In this document: positions 46,463 through 55,699 of the stretch, in pieces
Numbering within the stretch: position 1 is the stretch's first letter
Layout of the letters: each line of letters opens with the position of its first letter
Assembly: GCF_963682185.1 (NCBI RefSeq)
Contig: NZ_OY821667.1
Span: 1,098,109 to 1,162,108, forward strand
Direction of reading: 5' to 3'
Origin: an uncultured Cohaesibacter sp.
GTDB taxonomy: Bacteria; Pseudomonadota; Alphaproteobacteria; Rhizobiales; Cohaesibacteraceae
DNA length: 64,000 nt
Translations under genes and position numbers: made by a program
The notes under the pieces: model-generated
The model's input: the letters and a program-made list of their open reading frames with translations, nothing else
Databases searched by the model: none
What the model was told of the DNA's origin: nothing

Positions 46463-47746
46463 TTACTGGCTAAGATGCGGCAACAGCAGAGAGATTTCCG
46501 GGATAAAGATCACCATACCAAGCGCCACGAACAAAGCGATATAGAAAGGCACAGCAGCCTTGGTAAAGCGCATCACGTCCACATTGGCGAGCTGGGAAAC
46601 AACCAGCATGACAGTCCCAACCGGTGGGGTCAGCGTACCAATGGACATGTTGAGGATCATGATGATACCGAAGTGAACCGGATCAATCCCCATGCTCATC
46701 AGGGTTGGCTTGAGCAATGGCACCAGAATGATCATCAGCGCCGTTCCCTCAATCAACATGCCAAAGAACAAGAGAGCGATGTTGAGCGTGATCAGGAACA
46801 GATACTTGTTGGTGGTAAAGTTGGTGATCAGTTCTGCAAAGGCAATACCAGCTTTCTCATTGGAGAAGATCCAACCAAGAGCACCACTGGCCATGATGAT
46901 CAACAGCACCGATGCAGTGGACTTACCTGCAGAATAGATGGAATTGAGAATATCCCCAAAAGTCATCGTACGGTGCAGCAGCGTACCGATCAGAATGATG
47001 GCAAGCACAGCAACAGCACCAGCTTCCGTCGGCGTGAAGATGCCAAGACGGATACCGCCAATGATAACGATGATCAGCAGAAAGGCCGGCCAGGAGCGCA
47101 GGATGGTGATACCAGCTTCCTGTCTTGTCGGGCGCTTCATGCTCTTTGGCAGATAACCACGTTTGACCGACACGAAATACGCAGTGACCATCAGCAGGAA
47201 GGCACAGAGCAGACCGGGCAGAATACCCGCCATGAACATGGACGCAACAGATACGTCAGCGATCAGCGCGTAAATGATCAGAGCAATTCCGGGTGGAATG
47301 ATCGGAGTGATCAGCGAACCAGCTGCGGTAACAGCAGCAGAAAAGCCACGATCATACCCATGACGTTCCATTTCCGGAACCATCATGCGGGTCAGCATCG
47401 CACTATCTGCAAGGTTGGAAGCAGACAGACCGCCAAGCAGACTACTAACGAGGATGTTGGTCAGAGCCAAACCACCACGAATGCGACCAACCAGAAGCAG
47501 GGCAACGTCGATGATGCGTTCTGCCACCCCGGAGTGCGCCATCAGGGTACCCAGCATGACAAAGAACGGAATTGCCAGAAGCGAGGTGTTAAGCGCGGGT
47601 GCGATGAAACGCTGAATAGCGATTTCAGGCGGCGTGAAAGAGAAAAAGGTGAAGTAACACAGCACGGCCAAAAGAATGCCGAGATAAAGGCGCATGTTGA
47701 GCGCAAAGGCTACCAACATGAGGGGGATGATCCACAGCCAGGTCAT
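46463..47746 (-). CDS. TRAP transporter large permease subunit DctM
   Basis: 427 residues, about twelve hydrophobic segments, the ion-coupled channel of a tripartite TRAP uptake system. Seen: FFVMLGTLMAHSGVAERI, GGLSASNLADSAMLTRMMVPEM, ITPIIPPGIALIIYALIADVSVASMFMAGILPG and FGIIMILNMSIGTLTPPVGTVM, all DctM marks. GGAGAAGCAGC precedes the ATG, which overlaps the dctQ stop by four bases. Third gene of dctP-dctQ-dctM. Confidence 0.94.
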   Translation of the reverse strand: MTWLWIIPLMLVAFALNMRLYLGILLAVLCYFTFFSFTPPEIAIQRFIAPALNTSLLAIPFFVMLGTLMAHSGVAERIIDVALLLVGRIRGGLALTNILVSSLLGGLSASNLADSAMLTRMMVPEMERHGYDRGFSAAVTAAGSLITPIIPPGIALIIYALIADVSVASMFMAGILPGLLCAFLLMVTAYFVSVKRGYLPKSMKRPTRQEAGITILRSWPAFLLIIVIIGGIRLGIFTPTEAGAVAVLAIILIGTLLHRTMTFGDILNSIYSAGKSTASVLLIIMASGALGWIFSNEKAGIAFAELITNFTTNKYLFLITLNIALLFFGMLIEGTALMIILVPLLKPTLMSMGIDPVHFGIIMILNMSIGTLTPPVGTVMLVVSQLANVDVMRFTKAAVPFYIALFVALGMVIFIPEISLLLPHLSQ

Positions 47747-48240
47747 GCTGCTTCTCCTTCCTTATTATGGTCTTGATGCCCATGGTCCTCGTACCCGCGA
47801 ATTTTCTTCACCATGTTGATGGCAACAAAAACCGCGGAACCAATCATGCCAACTGGCACAGCAATATCGATCCAGTACCAGGAGATTTTCAGAACGCCTG
47901 TCAGCTTGAATGCAACACGCTCAGCCAGACTATGTCCAAGGTAAGCGATGTAAAGCAGCAGTCCGATTGAAATCAGGGAGATCACAACAGAGCAGATCAG
48001 GCGAGTTTTCTCACCCATGAGATCGGTCAGAAATGCGATGGAAAGGTTCTCACGGTCCCTTTCAGCACACATTGCACCAATCATAACCACCCAGATCATG
48101 GCGAGGCCGGAAGTTTCTTCCATCCACAAAATGGGGCTTTCCATCCAGTAACGCATAAAAACTGAATAGGAGGTTGCCAGGACCAGATAGGCAAGTGGTA
48201 GACCCAGCAGAATCGTGAAGATTCGACGCGTTATAGACAT
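47743..48240 (-). CDS. TRAP transporter small permease subunit DctQ
   Basis: 165 residues with four hydrophobic segments. Family pattern: SYSVFMRYWMESPILWMEETSGLAMIWVVMIGAMCAERDRENLSIAFL. It joins DctM in the membrane part of the transporter. A strong hairpin lies between it and dctP. Its C-terminal tail is polar and His-rich. Confidence 0.92.
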   Translation of the reverse strand: MSITRRIFTILLGLPLAYLVLATSYSVFMRYWMESPILWMEETSGLAMIWVVMIGAMCAERDRENLSIAFLTDLMGEKTRLICSVVISLISIGLLLYIAYLGHSLAERVAFKLTGVLKISWYWIDIAVPVGMIGSAVFVAINMVKKIRGYEDHGHQDHNKEGEAA

Positions 48241-48272
48241 TGGAATTCCGTTTCAAGTCAAGGCGTTAGAGA

Positions 48273-48299
48273 TGCCTGTCGCAGTGACTGCGACAGGCA
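48273..48299 (-). other. Intercistronic hairpin between dctP and dctQ
   Basis: TGCCTGTCGCAG pairs with CTGCGACAGGCA around a TGA loop, 12 bp, no T-run. It lies just after the dctP stop and probably protects or partly ends the dctP transcript, giving more binding protein than permease. Confidence 0.65.
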
Positions 48300-48320
48300 A
48301 GTGCATTGTTCCGGAACCGA

Positions 48321-49295
48321 TTACTTCAGCTGTTCCTGAATTTTTTCATACAGGCCATCGCTCCACTCTGGGAACTGGCTGTAAACGGCCATAGCCTTTT
48401 CACGGAAAGGAGCGGTTTCAGGGTAGATAACCTCTACACCAGCTTCCTTGAATTTCGCAATGAAGTCAGCTTCGCTCTCTTTTGCAAGCTGCTGGCTGAA
48501 TACACCGGCGTCATAAGCCGTCTCATGGATCAGATCCAGGTCTTTCTTGTCCAGTGTAGAGAAGAATGCCTCACCACCGATGAACACGGAAGTGTTCGTC
48601 AGATAGTTGATCATGGAAAGATATTTGGCTTCTTCCTGGAACTTGGCACCATAGATCACAGCAAGCGGGTTCTCGACACCATCGATGATGCCCTGAGACA
48701 GAGCCGTATAGGCTTCACCAAGAGGCATTGGGGTCGGCGTACCGCCCATTGCTTCAATAGCCTTGATCTGCATAACGTTATTTGGTGTACGGATCTTCAG
48801 ACCTTTCAGGTCTTCTGGCGTACGAACTGGTTTGTTGGCAATCAACTGACGAACACCATAGAGGTAGTTCTTCATGACCAGATGAACGCCTTTTTCATTC
48901 AGCTCTTTTTCTTTTTCCTTGAACCAGTCGCTCTCATAGATAGCGAAGAGTTTGGCAGGATCTTCGGTCAGATATGGGCCGAACAGAATGCCCAGATCAG
49001 GAACAAAGTCGGAAAGGAAACCAACGTCACTAATGGTGATGACATTAGAGCCGAACATGGCCTGTTCGGTAACGTCCTGTTTGGAACCCAGCTGAGAGCT
49101 AGGATACAGTTCCAGTTTGATGGTCCCGTTGCTTTTTGCTTCCAGATCTTTGGCCCATTTGTTGACAACGATGTCAAGAGGCTCGCCTGGGTTGTTTTCA
49201 TAAGCAACTTTAATGGTCACATCGGCCATTGCAGCGCCAACCATGGCAGTCAATGCGACGGCAGCTGCGACGGAATATTTGAGCAGAGTTTTCAT
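48321..49295 (-). CDS. TRAP transporter substrate-binding protein DctP
   Basis: 324 residues from ATG 49295 with GGGAGG ahead. Sec signal peptide (LLKYSVAAAVALTAMVGAAMA) then the mature protein starting DVTIKVAYENNPGEPLD. DctP marks: SQLGSKQDVTEQAMFGSNVITISDVGFLSDFVPDLGIL, LKGLKIRTPNNVMQIKAIEAMGGTPTPMPLGEAYTALSQGIIDGVENPL, where Arg binds the carboxylate of the ligand. In this setting a hexuronate such as galacturonate is the likely ligand. First gene of the operon. Confidence 0.93.
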   Translation of the reverse strand: MKTLLKYSVAAAVALTAMVGAAMADVTIKVAYENNPGEPLDIVVNKWAKDLEAKSNGTIKLELYPSSQLGSKQDVTEQAMFGSNVITISDVGFLSDFVPDLGILFGPYLTEDPAKLFAIYESDWFKEKEKELNEKGVHLVMKNYLYGVRQLIANKPVRTPEDLKGLKIRTPNNVMQIKAIEAMGGTPTPMPLGEAYTALSQGIIDGVENPLAVIYGAKFQEEAKYLSMINYLTNTSVFIGGEAFFSTLDKKDLDLIHETAYDAGVFSQQLAKESEADFIAKFKEAGVEVIYPETAPFREKAMAVYSQFPEWSDGLYEKIQEQLK

Positions 49296-49387
49296 AATCC
49301 CTCCCGTAACGGGTCCTGAAGTTAGCAAGATCTATCATATGTAGATTATTGCAGGGTGAGATGTGGGTAGACCTCCCTACCCGCCAT

Positions 49388-49426
49388 TTCATCCCATGAT
49401 TGACATAAAAATACTCTTTATGTCAA
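49388..49426 (-). promoter_or_regulatory. Promoter/operator region of the dctPQM operon
   Basis: TTCATCCCATGAT (49388-49400) is the local regulator motif, one base from the uxaA copy. Next to it TTGACATAAA-N7-TTTATGTCAA (49400-49426) is an inverted repeat with perfect 10-bp arms. On the minus strand TCTTGACA lies 33 bases from the motif start, the same layout as at uxaA. The dctP ATG is 93 bases downstream. Confidence 0.6.
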
Positions 49427-49603
49427 GAAATATTCGGCCATTTTCGGTGTTCTTCGCAATATACATCCCATGTTTTAGAAATTTAGAATAATTGTGAAGA
49501 ATGCGGGAAATGAATCTGAAAATTGCCAGCGGCAAACACGATCAAAGGCAGCAACGCCCCCAAACACACAACCATTTACCATCGCAGAATCAAGGTCATG
49601 GCA

Positions 49604-49639
49604 GTAAAAAAGTCTGCCACCCGAATGAGCGGCAGACTC
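49604..49639 (-). terminator. Terminator of uxaAB
   Basis: On the minus strand GAGTCTGCC and GGCAGACT flank a 12-base loop, followed by TTTTTTACTG. It lies 66 bases past the uxaB stop. Confidence 0.88.
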
Positions 49640-49704
49640 CAACAAATTTCAACCGGACATTTTTTAGCGAGAACCGCTATTGTCCGAACCTTCTCAAAAT
49701 GGGT

Positions 49705-51162
49705 TTACTGAGCCCATTTAGTCAGATCATCAAGGCTGAAAGCACTCTCAGTCAGGAAAGCATAAGCTTCAGAGACGGCAGCGACGAGGGTGTCACTTGC
49801 CAGAGATTTCCCCCAGATGCTTTCTTCGCTGAGGTAAGCCTTGACCATTGCCTCAACCCCTTGCGCCTCTTTCAGCGCACCGATTTCAGCCATCTTGGCG
49901 ATCACATCTTCTGCATCGCGTGGTGGAAGCTCGGCACTGCCTTCAAAGGCACCGGTATAGAAAGCAAGCCAGGCGGCCAGCGACAGGCTCATGCAACGCG
50001 GCGCCTTGCCGGTTGCTGCCATGGCGCTTTCAAAGCGTGGCAGGTTGCGGGTGTGGAACTTGGCCAGACCATTCAGCGAGATATCGTACCAGCGATGCAC
50101 GATGAACGGGTTGGCAAAACGACGCAGGACCTCGGCACTGAATTCATTCAGCTCTTCGCGGGGCAGCGACAGATATGGGATGATTTCCTGCTCAAGCATG
50201 GCATTGAGGAAGCCGCGGGCGGCCTCATTGTCCATGGCTTCCTTCACCGAATTGGTGCCAGACAGCAGCGCCAGCGGGCAAAGACCGGTATGGGCACCAT
50301 TGAGGATCGCCACCTTGCGTTCCTTGTAACCATCAGCATTTGGCACGATCACCGTGCCGGCATCCTTTTCCGCCATCGGCAGGCAAAGATCAGGCTTGCC
50401 TTCGCGCTGTTCGATCACAAGGAAGTGGAACAGCTCGCCCGTTACCATCAGCGGATCAAGATAGCCCAGTTCCTTCTCGATATCGGCGGCTTCATCACGC
50501 GGATAGCCCGGCACAATGCGGTCAACCAGCGTGTTGTAGAAAGCATTCTTGCTTTCCAGCCAGTTCATGAAGTCTGCGCCCAGATCCCAGTCCTTGGCAT
50601 GCTGATGCACGCATTTTTCCAGCTCATCGGCATTATGGTCGATCAGCTCACACGGCAGGAAGTGGAAGCCCGGCGCATCAACGCCGCCACATGTGTTGAA
50701 GCGTTCCAGCAGCAGCCGGGTCACCTTGGCCGGATAGGAGGCCGGTGGCGTGTCCGTTGCCTTGCAGTCGGCATTGTAAACGATGCCAGCTTCGGTGGTG
50801 TTGGAGATAAAGGCGACAAAGTCGGTGTTGCGGGCCAGCGCCAGAACCTCGTCCCACTGTTTGACAGCATTCAGCTCACGACGGACGGCTGAGATGAGGC
50901 GGGCATCGGACACAGCCTCTCCATCCGGGCCAACGCCACGGGAGAGAACGGTATAGACACCGTCGCTGTCATTGAGCGAAATCGGCACACCGCCATCAAT
51001 CGGGCGGACAATGACGACGCCATAGTCGCTGCCGCAATCTTCATTCATGCGATCGATTTTCCAATCCATGAAGGCTCTCAGGAAGTTGCCCTCACCAAAC
51101 TGGATGATCCGTTCTGTCGGACGGGCCCGGCCTGCAAGATTGCTCTCATTCACGCGTTGCAT
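49705..51162 (-). CDS. uxaB: Tagaturonate reductase (mannitol dehydrogenase family)
   Basis: NAD-dependent reduction of D-tagaturonate to D-altronate in galacturonate breakdown. 485 residues from ATG 51162 (AGAAGGA nine bases upstream; the longer frame adds an unlike 19-residue tail). Seen: RIIQFGEGNFLRAFMDWKIDRMN (nucleotide site), VIVRPIDGG, FLPCELIDHNADELE and AILNGAHTGLCPLALLSG, with the Lys/Asn/His set of long-chain mannitol dehydrogenases. The RIIQFGEGNFLRAF and NGAHT blocks are as in UxaB rather than in UxuB. It follows uxaA by 71 bases. Confidence 0.93.
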   Translation of the reverse strand: MQRVNESNLAGRARPTERIIQFGEGNFLRAFMDWKIDRMNEDCGSDYGVVIVRPIDGGVPISLNDSDGVYTVLSRGVGPDGEAVSDARLISAVRRELNAVKQWDEVLALARNTDFVAFISNTTEAGIVYNADCKATDTPPASYPAKVTRLLLERFNTCGGVDAPGFHFLPCELIDHNADELEKCVHQHAKDWDLGADFMNWLESKNAFYNTLVDRIVPGYPRDEAADIEKELGYLDPLMVTGELFHFLVIEQREGKPDLCLPMAEKDAGTVIVPNADGYKERKVAILNGAHTGLCPLALLSGTNSVKEAMDNEAARGFLNAMLEQEIIPYLSLPREELNEFSAEVLRRFANPFIVHRWYDISLNGLAKFHTRNLPRFESAMAATGKAPRCMSLSLAAWLAFYTGAFEGSAELPPRDAEDVIAKMAEIGALKEAQGVEAMVKAYLSEESIWGKSLASDTLVAAVSEAYAFLTESAFSLDDLTKWAQ

Positions 51163-51233
51163 ATTCAGTATCCTTCTGAATTCTTCTACTTGATAGGCCT
51201 TCGGTGCCGCAGGGGGCACCGAAGAGGCGGTGC

Positions 51234-52772
51234 TTACATCACCGCGCCGATATGCCAGGGAATAAACTCGTTATCGCCAAGGCCGAGGGCTTCCGATTTG
51301 GTCGGCGCGCCAGAGGCAACCTTGAGGATCTCTTCCACGATCTCCGCCCCCTTCTGTTCCAATGTCACCCCTTCAGAGAGGATGTCACCGCAGTTGATGT
51401 CCATGTCATCGGGCATGGAAGCAAACAGATGATCGTTGGATGCCACCTTGATGGTCGGGGCGGGCTTGGAACCATAGGCAGAGCCGCGCCCGGTGGTGAA
51501 GATGACCATGTGCGCACCACCTGCAATCTGGCCGGTACCGCAAACAGGATCATAGCCCGGCGTATCCATGAAGACGAAGCCATGCTCGGTTACCCGTTCG
51601 GCATAATCATAGACAGCGGTCAGCGGAGCGGAGCCGGACTTTGCCGTTGCACCAAGGGACTTTTCCAGAATGGTGGTCAAGCCGCCAGCCTTGTTGCCCG
51701 GGCTCGGGTTATTGTCGAGGCTCCCCTTGTGCATGGCCACATAGTCTTCCCACCAGTGGATCTGGGAGACCAGCTTGTCGCCCACTTCCTTGCTGGCAGC
51801 ACGACGCAGAAGAAGCTGCTCGGCGCCATAGATCTCGGAGGTTTCCGACAGGATCGAGGTTGCACCAAGACCAACCATCATATCGGAGGCCACGCCAAGG
51901 GCCGGGTTGGCGGTGATGCCCGAGAAGCCATCGGATGCACCACACTGCAGGGCAATCTTCAGCTCCGAAGCCGGGCACTCTTCGCGCTTGGCCTTGTTCA
52001 GCTCAGGCAACAGTTCGCGCACCTTGGCCTTGACAGCATCAATGGTTTTGCGGGTGCCGCCCTCTTCCTGAATGGTCATGGAGATGAAACGATCCATCAG
52101 GCTCTGGTCCGGATCGTCGAAATTCTCGCGCATCTTGGAAATCTGCATGACTTCACAGCCAAGGCCGATGAACAGGGCCATGCCCACATTCGGATGGGTC
52201 GCATGGCCCCAGAGAACCTTGTCGAGAATCTCGAAGCCAAGGCCCTTGTTGTTCATGCCGCAGCCGCTCTCATGGGTGAAGATCGCCACGCCGTCGACAT
52301 TCTCATAGGCGTCGAACGCGCCTTCGATCTGCAGTTCCTGAGCGGCGCGATGCACAACTGTTGAAGAGCAGTTCACCGTGGAGCACAAGGCAACATAGTT
52401 GCGCGTGCCGATCGTGCCGTTGGCACGTTTGTAGCCCATGAAGGTGCGGGCTTCCAGCTTCGGCACAGCCGCCTTGGCCGCTTCATAATCGCAACCGATC
52501 TCGTAATTCTGGCCATGGTCCGAGAAGGCACAATTGTGAGAATGCACATGCTCACCAGCCGCAATCGGCTGCGTGGCGCGGCCAATGATCTGGCCGAATT
52601 TGATGATTGCTTCGCCCTGTTCATGCGCCTTGCGGGCAATCTTGTGACCCGCCATGATGTTTCCTTCAAGCGGTGCACCAAGCTCAAGGGGATCTTCCCC
52701 CTTCTTCGCTCCATGAGGCAATACCGCTATCGTGTCAATTGGGTTCAAAACAATCGGTGGTCTCTTTGTCAT
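51234..52772 (-). CDS. uxaA: Altronate dehydratase
   Basis: Converts D-altronate to 2-keto-3-deoxygluconate. 512 residues. An N-terminal SAF domain (about 10-95, ending AAGEHVHSHNCAF) is followed by the C-terminal catalytic part: MGYKRANGTIGTRNYV, FTHESGCGMNN, LQCGASDGFSGITANPALG and MDINCGDILSEG. Iron ligands are expected among the conserved Cys and His. ATG 52772 has GGGAG close upstream; ATG 52799 nine codons earlier is an alternative. First gene of uxaA-uxaB; promoter with operator at 52936-52977. Confidence 0.94.
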   Translation of the reverse strand: MTKRPPIVLNPIDTIAVLPHGAKKGEDPLELGAPLEGNIMAGHKIARKAHEQGEAIIKFGQIIGRATQPIAAGEHVHSHNCAFSDHGQNYEIGCDYEAAKAAVPKLEARTFMGYKRANGTIGTRNYVALCSTVNCSSTVVHRAAQELQIEGAFDAYENVDGVAIFTHESGCGMNNKGLGFEILDKVLWGHATHPNVGMALFIGLGCEVMQISKMRENFDDPDQSLMDRFISMTIQEEGGTRKTIDAVKAKVRELLPELNKAKREECPASELKIALQCGASDGFSGITANPALGVASDMMVGLGATSILSETSEIYGAEQLLLRRAASKEVGDKLVSQIHWWEDYVAMHKGSLDNNPSPGNKAGGLTTILEKSLGATAKSGSAPLTAVYDYAERVTEHGFVFMDTPGYDPVCGTGQIAGGAHMVIFTTGRGSAYGSKPAPTIKVASNDHLFASMPDDMDINCGDILSEGVTLEQKGAEIVEEILKVASGAPTKSEALGLGDNEFIPWHIGAVM

Positions 52773-52935
52773 TCTCCCGCAGCCCTTTCGTAAATTCATA
52801 GCTCACGTCTTGATTTGAGGTCAGTTTCAAGTCGATTTTGACTGGTCCTACACCGCCAGGTAATTGCTTGCCTTGCAAAATTTTGACCGTTGGCAGCAAT
52901 TTTGGGCGTGAAACCCACCATCAGACGCATCTTTA

Positions 52936-52977
52936 ATTCATCCTATGAATATCGGTTTTGCAATGAAATTGTCAAGA
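52936..52977 (-). promoter_or_regulatory. Promoter and operator of uxaAB
   Basis: On the minus strand TTGACA (52975-52970), 18-bp spacer, TATTCA. The -10 lies inside the dyad ATTCATCCTATGAAT (52936-52950), whose 13-base core is identical to a segment in the Zn dehydrogenase promoter. Repression by occupancy of the -10 region is inferred. Confidence 0.65.
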
Positions 52978-53438
52978 ATAATTGCCTGTAAATCCCTGAA
53001 AATTAGAGAAACATCCAATGTATATATGAGATTCTTTTAGGGGACGTATCGATAAAAAATAAGCGACCTTTCTGACGTATTTTAGCTACCAAAAGTCAAA
53101 AATCATGAAAAGTGGGAACTGGATCAAATAGATCCGAAGTGGCTAACGCCGCCCTCCACCTTAACGTACGGATACTGAAACACTGGAAATTTCAAGAAAT
53201 ATACACAGTAACACTTACATCAAAACACTTATTAAGTAATTGTAATTAATAAATTTTTTATTGTTTCAAAATTGCGAAATTACATCATTTGCAACAATCA
53301 CAGTTTAGATATGTTCCAATTCTAAAAACCTAATGCTAATTTAATTGCTAAAAATAATCCAAAAACAACTTTTCAAAACAATTCAAACACAAGCATTCAA
53401 GTTCCGCTTGAATCTACGCCTATATCGAAGGAATTTTC
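52978..53438. other. AT-rich intergenic region upstream of RTX gene
   Basis: 461 bases, very AT-rich from about 53210 to 53400, with no other gene. TCATGAAAAGTGGGAACTGG at 53103-53122 resembles part of a dispersed palindromic repeat common in rhizobial genomes (GAAAAGTGGGAACCGG core), but the partner arm is not seen. Confidence 0.4.
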
Positions 53439-55682
53439 ATGGCTCAGGGCACCATCTTTGCAACCAACACAGGCATTTCGCAGTGGCTCGAAGTCTTCGA
53501 CGAAGACGGAGACGCACTCATCAACACATCAACACGTGTGTCCATCGAAAACTATGATGGATCTTTGACGACCTTGAAAGGCACGGGTTTCACCTTCGAT
53601 TCTGAGGGTTATTTGACCGGCGGAACGCTGACCTCTGTTCAATATACCAGTTCAAATGGCAGCACCATTTATGCCTCTATCAGTGGCTTTTCTTTGCCCT
53701 ACGCACAGTGGAGTGATGTTTCCGAGCTCGACGTTTTGTTTGAGATCATCCTGAGCGGCTCAGACACATTGAGCATAAATGCCGTTGGCACCGACGACGA
53801 ACCAATGGAGCTGGGTGGCTACGACGGTAACGACACCCTCAATGGCGGCTCCGGAGCAGACAAGATTTGGGGCGACTCTGGCGCGGATATCCTGAACGGC
53901 AATGGTGGCGATGACATGCTCATTGGCGGCAGAGGCAACGACACTCTGAATGGCGGCGCAGGGTTTGACCAAGCCTACTATAATTATGAATACGAAGATG
54001 GGGGCACCAACGCCATTACCGTTAACATCCAGAACGGGACCGTTAACGACGCCTACAACAATACCGATACCTTTACGAGCATCGAATCCTTCCGCGGCAC
54101 GATGTATGCCGACACTTTCATCGGCGCCAATCAGGATTACGCCCGCTATCAAGGGTTGGCTGGCAACGACACCTTCCAGGGTGGCTCCGGCTATGACGCC
54201 GTTGACTACCGCAAAGACGCTATCAACGAAGATATCAACGGCCAGACAGGTAACTCCGGCGTTACCGTCAATCTGGTCACCGGTAAGGCGACCGATGGTT
54301 ATGGCGACACCGACACGCTTTCCAACATTGATGAAGTACGCGGCACCGATTACGCAGATACCCTCATTGGTGCAGCCGCTGGAGAACGCCTGCGCGGCGA
54401 GGACGGCGATGATACCCTTAGAGGCAATGGCGGGAATGATATCCTTGAGGGCGGCAATGGTGCTGACACGCTCATTGGCGGCGCAGGCATTGACACAATG
54501 ACCGGAAACAATGGCAATGACACCTACTATGTCAACGCCTATGGCGACAAGGTCAATGAAGTGGCGCAGCAGGGTACGGATCTGGTCATCAGCTCGTCCA
54601 ATTACAATCTGAAAGCCAACAGCCAGTATATCGAGAATATTACTCTGACAGGCAACGCCAATCTCAACAGCACCGGCAACATGCAGGCCAACACCATGAC
54701 TGGTAACGCGGGCAACAACAAGCTCACAGGTCTGGTAGGCAACGACACCCTTATCGGCAAGGGCGGTGCCGATGTGCTCATTGGCAATCAGGGCAATGAT
54801 ACGTTGATCGGCAATTTGGGCAATGACACGCTCAACGGTGGTCTCGGCCTCGACACCATGTCGGGCAATCTGGGCAATGACACCTACTATGTTGATGCTT
54901 ACGGTGACAAGATCAATGAAGCCGCCAATCAGGGCATCGATCAGGTCTTCAGTTCCTCCAACTACAATCTGAAAGCCAACAGCCAGCATATCGAGAATAT
55001 TACGCTGATCGGCAAAGGCAACATCAACAGCACCGGCAACATGCAAGACAATGAAATGGTCGGGAACATGGGCAACAACACGCTCAACGGCCTTGCTGGC
55101 AACGATACTCTCACAGGCAAGGGAGGGGCTGACTCCCTCTATGGCGGTGATGGGAATGACACGCTCAACGGTAATCTGGGCAACGACAAACTCTTTGGCG
55201 GCAACGGGGCGGATAAACTCTTCGGCCATCAGGGTGCTGACATTCTGAACGGAGGCAACGGCAACGATATCCTCAATGGCGGGATAGGAAACGATACTCT
55301 GTATGCAGCCTCAGGCGCAGACCGTTTGATCGGCAGCCTCGGCGCTGACTCCATGTATGCTGGCGTCGATAATGGTGTTGACACATTCATTTTCAACTCC
55401 ATCAATGACAGTAAAGTTGGCGATGCCCTGCATGATAAAATCTACGACTTCGACAGCGGCGAAGACCAGATTGACCTCTCCGGCATCGACGCCAACAGCA
55501 GCACCGGAGCCAATGATGCTTTTGCCTTTGCTGGCACCACGGCGACAGCAAATTCTGTCTGGTATGAAAGTGACGGCTCCGACATCATGCTCTATGCCGA
55601 TGTGAATGGAGACACCACCGCAGACTTTGAAGTGCGCCTGGTCGACACCAGTGCCCTTACAGCTGCAGACATCACCCTTTAA
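53439..55682 (+). CDS. RTX calcium-binding protein, likely type I secreted
   Basis: 747 residues, very acidic, Asn/Gly/Asp-rich, no Sec signal. About 110 N-terminal residues are unrecognised. From about 125 on, RTX nonapeptides (GGxGxDxUx: NGGSGADKI, GGRGNDTLN, GGDGNDTLN) form several calcium-binding blocks, broken by longer repeats with NDTYYV..YGDKVNE. The last 120 residues (DTFIFNSINDSKVGDALHDKIYDFDSGEDQIDLSGID) match the M10/serralysin C-terminal domain used in type I secretion. No ABC exporter genes are near. No catalytic domain was recognised, so it may be a surface or matrix protein. AAGGA precedes the ATG. Confidence 0.88.
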   Translation: MAQGTIFATNTGISQWLEVFDEDGDALINTSTRVSIENYDGSLTTLKGTGFTFDSEGYLTGGTLTSVQYTSSNGSTIYASISGFSLPYAQWSDVSELDVLFEIILSGSDTLSINAVGTDDEPMELGGYDGNDTLNGGSGADKIWGDSGADILNGNGGDDMLIGGRGNDTLNGGAGFDQAYYNYEYEDGGTNAITVNIQNGTVNDAYNNTDTFTSIESFRGTMYADTFIGANQDYARYQGLAGNDTFQGGSGYDAVDYRKDAINEDINGQTGNSGVTVNLVTGKATDGYGDTDTLSNIDEVRGTDYADTLIGAAAGERLRGEDGDDTLRGNGGNDILEGGNGADTLIGGAGIDTMTGNNGNDTYYVNAYGDKVNEVAQQGTDLVISSSNYNLKANSQYIENITLTGNANLNSTGNMQANTMTGNAGNNKLTGLVGNDTLIGKGGADVLIGNQGNDTLIGNLGNDTLNGGLGLDTMSGNLGNDTYYVDAYGDKINEAANQGIDQVFSSSNYNLKANSQHIENITLIGKGNINSTGNMQDNEMVGNMGNNTLNGLAGNDTLTGKGGADSLYGGDGNDTLNGNLGNDKLFGGNGADKLFGHQGADILNGGNGNDILNGGIGNDTLYAASGADRLIGSLGADSMYAGVDNGVDTFIFNSINDSKVGDALHDKIYDFDSGEDQIDLSGIDANSSTGANDAFAFAGTTATANSVWYESDGSDIMLYADVNGDTTADFEVRLVDTSALTAADITL
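54461..55140 (+). repeat. Tandem 360-bp repeat inside the RTX gene
   Basis: Two copies offset by exactly 360 bases (120 residues), for example CACCTACTAT at 54521 and 54881, and a nearly identical run at 54602-54643 and 54962-55003. Copy limits are approximate. Confidence 0.85.
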
Positions 55683-55699
55683 TCAAGGGCCCAGCGTTA

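Noticed and set aside
49523-49711. 62-codon + strand frame near the uxaAB terminator
   Set aside because: It crosses the terminator hairpin and overlaps the uxaB 3' end; no credible start signal.
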